Positions 7,355-13,023 of a DNA stretch of 18,778 nucleotides are shown in pieces. The stretch is from NCBI GenBank assembly GCA_000436915.1, contig HF994178.1, forward strand, positions 1 through 18,778, given 5' to 3'. Each line of letters starts with the position of its first letter. Within the stretch, counting starts at the first letter, position 1. This DNA is from Prevotella sp. CAG:1092. Lineage in GTDB: Bacteria > Bacteroidota > Bacteroidia > Bacteroidales > Bacteroidaceae. The position numbers and the translations under genes were made by a program. The notes under the pieces were generated by a model. That model made no database searches. It was not told the origin of the DNA and saw only the letters and a program-made list of their open reading frames with translations.

Positions 7355-7411
7355 ATTAGAAAAAGACGTTTATATTAACAAATATTAATACCGATGATTA
7401 TTAATGTATGA

Positions 7412-7449
7412 AATAAAAAAAGAGTCGACCCTAAAAAGAGTCGACTCTT
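7412..7449 (-). terminator. Intrinsic terminator of rpsA
   Basis: AAGAGTCGAC (7420-7429) and GTCGACTCTT (7440-7449) form a perfect 10-bp stem with a 10-nt loop; on the minus strand the stem runs directly into TTTTTT plus ATTT. It lies 23 nt after the rpsA stop and separates rpsA from rho. Confidence 0.88.
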
Positions 7450-7472
7450 ATAAATATATGGTTTAGATGTGA

Positions 7473-9242
7473 TTACTCACCCTTAGCCATTTTAGCCTTG
7501 AGCTCAGCGAGAACGTCGAGATCACCAAGTGATGTACCTGCAGCAACGTTGTTGATTACAGGAGCGTCGTTCTTCTTAGTTGTGTGCTTCTTAGCTGGCT
7601 TTGGCTCTTCCTTACCCTCTTCGAATGTACGAGAGTGAGAAAGGATGATGCGCTTTGTTTCCTTAACGAACTCGATTACCTTGAAGTCGAGCTCTTCACC
7701 AAGCTGAGCCTGTGTGCCATCTTCCTTAACGAGGTGCTTTGGAGTAGCGAAGCCCTCACCACCTTCGTTGAGAGTGATAACAGCGCCCTTGTCCATCATC
7801 TCGGTAATCTTTCCTGTGTGAACAGAACCTGGAGTATAGATTGTCTCGTATGTATCCCAAGGATTCTCTTCGAGCTGCTTGTGACCAAGGCTCAAACGAC
7901 GATTCTCCTTGTCGATTTCGAGAACTACAACATCGATTTCTGCACCCTGAGTTGTGAACTCAGATGGATGCTTAACCTTCTTTGTCCAAGAGAGGTCAGA
8001 GATGTGGATAAGACCGTCAACACCTTCCTCGAGCTCTACGAAGATTCCGAAGTTAGTGAAGTTGCGTACCTTTGCTGTGTGCTTGCTGCCTACAGGATAC
8101 TTGCTTTCAATATTCTCCCATGGATCTTCCTTAAGCTGCTTGATACCAAGGCTCATCTTGCGCTCCTCACGGTCGAGAGTGAGAACTACTGCCTCTACCT
8201 CATCGCCTACGTGCATGAACTCCTGAGCTGAGCGGAGGTGCTGGCTCCAAGACATTTCAGAAACGTGGATAAGACCCTCTACGCCAGGAGCAATCTCTAC
8301 GAATGCGCCGTAGTCAGCGATAACAACAACCTTACCCTTAACGTGGTCACCAACCTTGAGGTTTGCATCGAGAGCATCCCATGGATGAGGAGTGAGCTGC
8401 TTCAAACCGAGAGCGATACGCTTCTTCTCATCATCGAAGTCGAGGATAACAACGTTAATCTTCTGATCAAGAGCAACAACCTCGTGTGGATCGCTTACGC
8501 GGCCCCAAGAGAGGTCTGTGATGTGGATGAGTCCGTCAACACCACCGAGGTCAACGAATACACCATAAGATGTGATGTTCTTAACAGTACCCTCAAGAAT
8601 CTGACCCTTCTCAAGCTTAGAGATGATTTCCTTCTTCTGAGCCTCGAGTTCAGCCTCAATAAGAGCCTTGTGAGAAACAACCACGTTGCGGAACTCCTGG
8701 TTGATCTTAACAACCTTGAACTCCATAGTTTTGCCTACGAATACATCGTAGTCACGTATAGGATGAACGTCAATCTGGCTACCTGGCAAGAATGCTTCGA
8801 TACCGAATACGTCAACAATCATACCACCCTTAGTGCGGCACTTGATATAACCCTGGATAACCTCCTCGTTGTCAAGAGCAGCGTTAACACGCTCCCAGCT
8901 CTTGCTCAAGCGAGCCTTCTTGTGAGAGAGTACCAACTGACCCTTCTTGTCTTCCTGGTTCTCTACATAAACTTCAACCTTGTCACCAACCTTGAGGTCT
9001 GGGTTGTAACGGAATTCAGATGCAGGAATGATACCGTCGCTCTTGTAACCGATGTTAACGATAACTTCCTTCTTGTCTACAGAGATTACAGTACCTTCTG
9101 TAACCTGGTGTTCTGAAACCTTGTTAAGGGTTTCGTTGTAGGCCTTTTCAAGCTCTTCCTTGCTTGCGCCTGTGCTTGCGCCATTTTCAAATTCTTCCCA
9201 ATTGAAGTCCTGTAATGGCTCAACGTTCTTTAAGTTTGACAT
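7473..9242 (-). CDS. rpsA: 30S ribosomal protein S1 (six S1 domains)
   Basis: A 589-residue RNA-binding protein that recruits mRNA to the 30S subunit. Six OB-fold S1 repeats can be read at about 43-108, 126-192, 211-281, 297-368, 384-455 and 471-537; repeats 3-5 carry the canonical 'YGVFV/YGAFV/FGIFV ... G(V)(D/E)GLIH(I/V)S(D/E)(L/M)SW' pattern. The C-terminal tail (538-589) is lysine-rich and ends in a conserved-looking 'LAELKAKMAKGE'. Length is close to other Bacteroidota S1 proteins (about 590-600). Because Bacteroidota mRNAs mostly lack Shine-Dalgarno sequences, S1 is expected to matter especially for initiation. Codons are strongly biased, as for other highly expressed genes. It has a strong promoter, a structured leader and its own terminator. 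Confidence 0.97.
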   Translation of the reverse strand: MSNLKNVEPLQDFNWEEFENGASTGASKEELEKAYNETLNKVSEHQVTEGTVISVDKKEVIVNIGYKSDGIIPASEFRYNPDLKVGDKVEVYVENQEDKKGQLVLSHKKARLSKSWERVNAALDNEEVIQGYIKCRTKGGMIVDVFGIEAFLPGSQIDVHPIRDYDVFVGKTMEFKVVKINQEFRNVVVSHKALIEAELEAQKKEIISKLEKGQILEGTVKNITSYGVFVDLGGVDGLIHITDLSWGRVSDPHEVVALDQKINVVILDFDDEKKRIALGLKQLTPHPWDALDANLKVGDHVKGKVVVIADYGAFVEIAPGVEGLIHVSEMSWSQHLRSAQEFMHVGDEVEAVVLTLDREERKMSLGIKQLKEDPWENIESKYPVGSKHTAKVRNFTNFGIFVELEEGVDGLIHISDLSWTKKVKHPSEFTTQGAEIDVVVLEIDKENRRLSLGHKQLEENPWDTYETIYTPGSVHTGKITEMMDKGAVITLNEGGEGFATPKHLVKEDGTQAQLGEELDFKVIEFVKETKRIILSHSRTFEEGKEEPKPAKKHTTKKNDAPVINNVAAGTSLGDLDVLAELKAKMAKGE

Positions 9243-9297
9243 GTTAATTAATAATGTTTTAAAATTAATAAAGTTGGACTTTATGTTAATTGATTAA

Positions 9298-9320
9298 TGG
9301 GCCAATTGCCCACAAATTGG
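9298..9320 (-). promoter_or_regulatory. Two mutually exclusive hairpins at the start of the rpsA leader
   Basis: Stem B pairs 9298-9302 (TGGGC) with 9308-9312 (GCCCA). Stem A pairs 9302-9307 (CCAATT) with 9315-9320 (AATTGG). The arms overlap, so only one can form. Both lie at the very 5' end of the predicted transcript, about 55-75 nt before the start codon. Confidence 0.4.
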
Positions 9321-9322
9321 AT

Positions 9323-9354
9323 GCAAAGGTACGAATTTATTTCTTTTCTACAAA
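9323..9354 (-). promoter_or_regulatory. rpsA promoter
   Basis: Minus-strand TTTG (9354-9351), 19-nt spacer, TACCTTTGC (9331-9323): both boxes and spacing match the Bacteroides consensus exactly. The predicted 5' UTR is about 75 nt. Confidence 0.82.
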
Positions 9355-9432
9355 AATATTTCCTTGATTTTTAATAACTTGTCCATAAGTTAGTATTATT
9401 TTTTATTTTTGATGAACATTTTTCTATAAACA

Positions 9433-9466
9433 TTTTGTGCTTTTTGTTTTTATTTTCTACCTTTGC
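9433..9466 (+). promoter_or_regulatory. rfbC promoter, very short leader
   Basis: TTTTG (9433-9437), 20-nt spacer, TACCTTTGC (9458-9466), with the rfbC ATG at 9474 only 7 nt further on. The transcript should start about 3-5 nt before the start codon. Confidence 0.75.
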
Positions 9467-9473
9467 ACATACT

Positions 9474-10022
9474 ATGGAATACAAAGAAACAGACATCAAG
9501 GGTGTTTGGATTATTGAACCTAAAGTTTTCAATGACGCCCGTGGTTACTTCATGGAAGCATGGAAGAAGGAAGAGTTTGAGGCTCATGTCGGCAAAGTAG
9601 ACTTTGTGCAAGACAATGAGTCTAAGTCTTCGTATGGCGTTCTTCGTGGTCTGCACTACCAGAAAGGAGATTTCTCGCAAGCTAAGCTTGTTAGAGTTAT
9701 CAAGGGTAGAGTAGTAGACGTAGCTGTTGACATACGCAAATCTTCTCCAACTTTCGGAAAGTATGTAATGGTAGAGTTGAGCGAAGAAAACAAACGTCAG
9801 CTTTTTATTCCACGTGGCTTTGCACATGGCTTTTTGGTTTTGAGTCAAGAAGCTATATTCGCTTATAAGGTTGATAATGTTTATGCTCCTCAGTCGGAAG
9901 CTTCAATAAGATGGAATGATGAGACTTTAGCTATTGAATGGCCGATAGATATGAGCAATGTTGTGACAAGCGATAAGGATCTTAAGGGTAAATCTCTTAA
10001 TGATGCAGAATTGTTTGTCTAA
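9474..10022 (+). CDS. rfbC: dTDP-4-dehydrorhamnose 3,5-epimerase
   Basis: A 182-residue cupin enzyme that epimerises C3 and C5 of dTDP-4-keto-6-deoxyglucose in dTDP-L-rhamnose synthesis, feeding O-antigen or capsule assembly. Size matches the family (about 180-190). Visible: 'LRGLHYQ' with the catalytic base His61, 'VDVAVDIRKSSPTFGKY' (91-97 region of the jelly roll), 'IPRGFAHGF' (112-120), the conserved Tyr131 in 'FAYKVDNVY', and 'SDKD' near the C-terminus (166-169), which supplies the Asp of the catalytic dyad. The frame extends upstream to 9435, but that would run through the promoter; ATG 9474 gives the normal N-terminus 'MEYKETDIKGVWIIEP'. rmlA, rmlB and rmlD are not in this window. A lipoprotein gene follows after 24 nt. 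Confidence 0.93.
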   Translation: MEYKETDIKGVWIIEPKVFNDARGYFMEAWKKEEFEAHVGKVDFVQDNESKSSYGVLRGLHYQKGDFSQAKLVRVIKGRVVDVAVDIRKSSPTFGKYVMVELSEENKRQLFIPRGFAHGFLVLSQEAIFAYKVDNVYAPQSEASIRWNDETLAIEWPIDMSNVVTSDKDLKGKSLNDAELFV

Positions 10023-10046
10023 TATGTACATCTAAATACTTAAGTT

Positions 10047-10841
10047 TTGAGAAAGTCGTTAATATACATATCTATGCTGTTGTTGCTCTATGCTTGTGGT
10101 GGAGAACAAAAGCAGAATATACCTGAGGTGAAAGAAGACCTTAAGGCAAAGCAACTATTGCAAGGTATTTGGCTAGATGACGATGCTGGCGATGTAGTTT
10201 TCAAGATACATGGTGATACCATTTTCTATCCTGATACTACGAGCATGCCTGTGGCATTTAAAGTCTTAGCCGACACTTTGGTGTTGAATGGTGCTAAGAG
10301 TTCTAAATATCCAATATTAAAACAGACTGCACATTTATTTATCTTTGCCAATCAGAATGGTGAGCAGATAAAACTTGTGAAGAGCGAGGACGCTTCTGAT
10401 GATTACTTTTTTGAAGGTAAAAAGGTTAGACCTTTAAATCAGAACAAGCTGATTAAGCGTGATACTATTTTAGTATATGGTGAAGATAAATATCATTGCT
10501 ACGTGCAAGTGAACCCAACAACTTTCAAGGTTGTTAAGTCGAGCTATAATGATAATGGTGTGGCTGTAGACAATATCTATCACGACAATATTGTTCACCT
10601 TAGTGTTTTTAAAGGAGCAGCAAAAGTCTTTTCTTCCGATTTCAAGAAGCGTAACTTTGAGAAGCATGTACCTGCAGAAATTCTTCAAGAAGCGATATTG
10701 AGCGATATGCTATTTTCAAAAATTGATGCGTCTGGTGTGCATTATGTAGCTGTTTTAGGAATTGGTGATACTCGAATTTCTTATGATGTAGAAGTCGTTG
10801 TAAGCTTTGATGGCAAACTTCATATGTCGGTAGCTAAATAG
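10047..10841 (+). CDS. Lipoprotein of unknown function (possibly DUF4738-like)
   Basis: A 264-residue protein with a lipoprotein signal: basic N-terminus (Arg2, Lys3), hydrophobic run to 'LLLLYAC' and predicted lipidated Cys17 followed by GGE. The mature part is beta-rich and soluble: an N-terminal 'LLQGIWLDDDAGDVVFKIHGDTIFYPDT' resembling lipocalin-like 'how much remains after treatment' domains, then 'YHCYVQVNPTTFKVVKSSY' and 'ISYDVEVVVSFDGKLHM'. I suspect the Bacteroidota DUF4738 family but cannot verify it. The start is TTG at 10047; an in-frame TAA at 10041-10043 closes the frame just upstream, and the next ATG (10074) would leave too short a signal peptide. It lies 24 nt after rfbC and is probably cotranscribed, though no functional link is evident. 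Confidence 0.72.
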   Translation: MRKSLIYISMLLLLYACGGEQKQNIPEVKEDLKAKQLLQGIWLDDDAGDVVFKIHGDTIFYPDTTSMPVAFKVLADTLVLNGAKSSKYPILKQTAHLFIFANQNGEQIKLVKSEDASDDYFFEGKKVRPLNQNKLIKRDTILVYGEDKYHCYVQVNPTTFKVVKSSYNDNGVAVDNIYHDNIVHLSVFKGAAKVFSSDFKKRNFEKHVPAEILQEAILSDMLFSKIDASGVHYVAVLGIGDTRISYDVEVVVSFDGKLHMSVAK

Positions 10842-10915
10842 ATATATAATAATAAGGTGGCTTGATAGGTCTATAATATATAATAAGGTGTAGCCAATAA
10901 TTATTGAACATAATA

Positions 10916-10973
10916 AAACGCACTTAGATTTTGGTAAATGCCAATCTCTAAGAGCGTTTCTTTTTATTTCTCA
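10916..10973. terminator. Bidirectional terminator between the rfbC operon and the Na/Pi cotransporter
   Basis: AAACGC...TTAGATT (10916-10930) pairs with AATCTCTAAGAGCGTTT (10943-10959) with small internal bulges. On + the stem is followed by CTTTTTATTTC; on - it is followed by TATTATG after the TTTT of the arm. It ends both the + strand lipoprotein transcript and the convergent minus-strand transporter (stop at 10996). Confidence 0.72.
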
Positions 10974-10995
10974 AATCCTTTTGTTTGATTTGAAT

Positions 10996-12681
10996 TTAAA
11001 CTCGTGTTTGTCTTGCTTTTGTTTGAGCTACATTTAGGATGTAGTCAGCCAACTTCTCAAATCCATTAATAGTATCAAGATAGAAAGCACCAAGCTTATA
11101 GTCGTATGCTCCTTCAGAGAGTTGCTCTAAGTTGTCTGCTCTAAGATCATTTCTCAAGTTGTTTATAGAGTTTTCAATCTCGTAGCTCTTTGCTATATCG
11201 TGACCTTCGCCCTCAGCTTGTCCTAAGGCGTTGACCATAAGCTGCATGGCTTCGCCAACCAATCCTTCCATCTTCTTGATGTTTGCAAGTTGCTTGTCTG
11301 TAAAATGTTCTTTGCAGTTGCTGCGTTTGCGAGATAATGTTCTTGCAATATTAAAGTTGCAGTCGCCAATACTCTCCAAGTCGTCTATCTCTCTAAGCAT
11401 TCTCATCATCTGAAGTTTTGCTTCATCAGAAAGTCGACCTTCGGCAATATGTTGCAGATAGTGAGCAATCTCATATTCCATATTATCCGTGATATTCTCG
11501 TACTTTTTAACTTTATCAAAGAGCTTTTCAAAATCCTCATCTTTCTCGATGTTGTGCATATCGAGCAAGGTGTTGAACTGTCTTTGGCAACGTATAGCAA
11601 ATTGAGATATCTCTTTGCGGGCTTGAATTATTGACAACTCTGCAGTAGAAAGCAAACCAGCTGTGATATATTGCAATTTCTCAGGCTCTTCTGCATCCTT
11701 CTCAGGCAATACTTTGCATACAAACTGCTCAATCTGTGGCACAAACCATATTAATAATAAGGTGTTGGCAATATTAAATGCTGTATGGAAAGCAGAAAGC
11801 TTGTAGAGAGGATTATCTGCTCCGCCCATCACATCTGTTACCATCCAACTGATAAAGTCGCAAGCAGGGTAGAAGACTAATAACACAACCACTACTCCAA
11901 ATACGTTGAAGAACATGTGAGCCAAGGCTGCTCGTCTGGCTTGAGTGTTTGCTGTAAGCGAAGCTATAAATGCAGTTATCGTAGTACCGATATTTTGTCC
12001 CATCGCAAGGGCTGCTGCTTGCTCAAAGCCAAATCCTGGAATATTCATTCCGAAGAGCATCAAGGTGATAGCCATAGTTGCGGCAGAAGCCTGCACAAGC
12101 ATAGTTACTAATGCGCCAACTGTCACGAAGAGGATGATTGTGAAGAACGAATCGCAAGGCACATGTGCAAGCATTCCTGCTACCATGTCGCCTATGTTCA
12201 TGGCTGTAGCTGCATCCTGAAGGAATGTCAATCCCATAAACAAGAATGAGAATCCGAAAACAAATTCTCCGATACTCTTACGCTTGGATTTTCCTGAGAA
12301 AATAAGAGGTAATCCGATAGCTAAGAGAGGGATGGCAAAGGCTGAAATGTTAACCTTAAATCCTACTGCTGAGATTATCCATGCCGTGACCGTGGTGCCG
12401 ATGTTGGCTCCCATTATCACGCCTATAGACTGACGTAGCGTCATCAGTCCGGCATTTACAAAACTCACTACCATTACGGTTGTAGCTGACGACGATTGGA
12501 TGAGGGCTGTAATGCCCACACCTGTCAACACACCCATCAATCGGTTCTTTGTCATAGCTCCGAGTATGGAGCGAAGGCGATCGCCTGCAAATTTCTCCAA
12601 GCCTTCACTCATTATCTTCATTCCGTATAGGAACAAAGCCAACGAGCCTACCAAGGAGAAAATGTTGATTAAAGTGCTCAT
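10996..12681 (-). CDS. Na+/phosphate cotransporter family protein with C-terminal PhoU-like domain
   Basis: A 561-residue inner-membrane protein. Two homologous Na/Pi-cotransport repeats: the first carries 'ALIQSSSATTVMV' (59-71) and 'GANIGTTVTAWI' (91-102), the second 'MLVQASAATMAI' (194-205) and 'GQNIGTTITAFI' (228-239), the inverted QSSS-type substrate/Na+ sites of the SLC34/NptA family. About eight or nine membrane segments precede residue 320. Residues about 340-555 are helical and soluble, matching a PhoU-like regulatory domain ('LREIDDLESIGDCNFNIA', 'FEKLADYILNVAQ'). Many bacteria carry this YjbB-like fusion; it may import phosphate or export excess phosphate. Gln63-equivalent serines are present in the first repeat, while the second has QASA. 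The ATG at 12681 gives a normal start. Its promoter overlaps a phased direct-repeat array. Confidence 0.92.
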   Translation of the reverse strand: MSTLINIFSLVGSLALFLYGMKIMSEGLEKFAGDRLRSILGAMTKNRLMGVLTGVGITALIQSSSATTVMVVSFVNAGLMTLRQSIGVIMGANIGTTVTAWIISAVGFKVNISAFAIPLLAIGLPLIFSGKSKRKSIGEFVFGFSFLFMGLTFLQDAATAMNIGDMVAGMLAHVPCDSFFTIILFVTVGALVTMLVQASAATMAITLMLFGMNIPGFGFEQAAALAMGQNIGTTITAFIASLTANTQARRAALAHMFFNVFGVVVVLLVFYPACDFISWMVTDVMGGADNPLYKLSAFHTAFNIANTLLLIWFVPQIEQFVCKVLPEKDAEEPEKLQYITAGLLSTAELSIIQARKEISQFAIRCQRQFNTLLDMHNIEKDEDFEKLFDKVKKYENITDNMEYEIAHYLQHIAEGRLSDEAKLQMMRMLREIDDLESIGDCNFNIARTLSRKRSNCKEHFTDKQLANIKKMEGLVGEAMQLMVNALGQAEGEGHDIAKSYEIENSINNLRNDLRADNLEQLSEGAYDYKLGAFYLDTINGFEKLADYILNVAQTKARQTRV

Positions 12682-12706
12682 AAAATGTACTGTATCAATA
12701 TCTGCT

Positions 12707-12738
12707 GCAAAGATATTACATTTCTGTTACTTAACAAT
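12707..12738 (-). promoter_or_regulatory. Promoter of the Na/Pi cotransporter gene
   Basis: Minus-strand ATTG (12738-12735), 19-nt spacer, TATCTTTGC (12715-12707). The -7 box is perfect and the -33 box is a three-of-four match. The predicted leader is about 22 nt. A weak -33 together with a direct-repeat array over it is what an activator-dependent promoter would look like. Confidence 0.65.
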
Positions 12739-12765
12739 TAAACGGATGTTACAATATTGTTACAT
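12715..12765. promoter_or_regulatory. Five direct repeats with exact 11-bp period (response-regulator-type operator)
   Basis: On + the heptamers ATTACAT (12715), GTTACTT (12726), ATTAAAC (12737), GTTACAA (12748) and GTTACAT (12759) start every 11 bp, separated by 4-bp spacers. On the transporter's coding strand they read (A/T)TGTAA(C/T)-like. Seven-plus-four direct repeats are the layout of operators for OmpR/PhoB-family regulators such as the Pho box (CTGTCAT, 4-bp spacer). The array overlaps the -33 zone and reaches the -7 box of the Na/Pi cotransporter promoter. The binding protein is not known. Confidence 0.6.
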
Positions 12766-12793
12766 TATGCTTTGACATGAATTTGTAATAATG

Positions 12794-12813
12794 TTGTTAC
12801 CCGCAGGTAACAA
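12794..12813. promoter_or_regulatory. Perfect 8-bp palindrome upstream of the small membrane ORF
   Basis: TTGTTACC (12794-12801), CGCA, GGTAACAA (12806-12813): exact inverted repeats with a 4-bp centre, ending 8 bp before the -7 box at 12822 and covering the expected -33 position. It uses the same GTTAC core as the phased array but in inverted form and out of phase with it. A dimeric repressor or activator site is likely. Confidence 0.5.
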
Positions 12814-12821
12814 TATCACTA

Positions 12822-12830
12822 TATATTTGC
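12822..12830 (+). promoter_or_regulatory. -7 promoter element of the small membrane ORF
   Basis: TATATTTGC, a perfect TAnnTTTGC, followed by an A-rich 17-nt leader to the ATG at 12848. The bamD promoter has the same 17-nt distance and a similar A-rich leader. The -33 box is weak (TTAC at 12797-12800, 21 nt upstream) and lies inside the palindrome. Confidence 0.6.
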
Positions 12831-12847
12831 AAAAAACTTAAAAGTAT

Positions 12848-12958
12848 ATGGATATGGAAACTGCAAAGAGAATTCAAGCCATCTTTGGCTATTCAAGAAT
12901 TATCGTCCTTTTGGTTATTTTGGCTTTGTGTTGGTTTGGTATGAATGGTATGCTGTAA
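12848..12958 (+). CDS. 36-residue putative single-pass membrane peptide
   Basis: A short ORF in the 315-bp gap between the Na/Pi cotransporter and uvrB genes. ATG 12848 follows an in-frame TAA at 12839-12841, so the start is tightly bounded (12854 is the only other ATG nearby). Residues 1-17 form a charged, possibly amphipathic segment with Lys7, Arg8 and Arg17; residues 18-32 are a hydrophobic helix ('IIVLLVILALCWFGM'); the C-terminus is short. Positive charges before the helix predict a cytoplasmic N-terminus. Support for its being real: a perfect -7 element at the right distance, an operator-like palindrome, and a hairpin over its stop. Similarity to known families is not recognised. It could modulate the adjacent transporter, or be a small stress or toxin-like peptide; both are guesses. 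Confidence 0.55.
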   Translation: MDMETAKRIQAIFGYSRIIVLLVILALCWFGMNGML

Positions 12959-12968
12959 ACCATTCATA
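12940..12968 (+). repeat. 10-bp hairpin over the stop of the small ORF
   Basis: TATGAATGGT (12940-12949) and ACCATTCATA (12959-12968) are exact inverted repeats with a 9-nt loop that contains the TAA stop. No T-tract follows on either strand, so it may stabilise a 3' end or slow the polymerase rather than act as a classical terminator. Confidence 0.45.
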
Positions 12969-12989
12969 ATCAAATCCATAACAACAATG

Positions 12990-13023
12990 TTGCAGGCTAT
13001 TTTTCTTCAAGCATAGCCTGCAA
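12990..13023 (-). terminator. Hairpin overlapping the uvrB stop codon
   Basis: TTGCAGGCTA (12990-12999) and TAGCCTGCAA (13014-13023) pair perfectly over 10 bp with a 14-nt loop. The uvrB TAG (12999-12997) sits in the 3' arm, and the following minus-strand sequence CATTGTTGTTATG is only mildly T-rich. It is the sole terminator candidate for uvrB. Confidence 0.45.

Noticed and set aside
8238..9116. 292-codon + strand frame opposite rpsA (also the 7584-8231 + frame)
   Set aside because: Antisense shadow of the strongly codon-biased rpsA; leucine/valine/asparagine-heavy composition with no recognisable domain, and no promoter.
10842..10915. Short near-repeat ATAATAAGGTG (two copies) after the lipoprotein gene
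   Set aside because: Only 11 bp, AT-rich and once duplicated; too little to call a repeat family.
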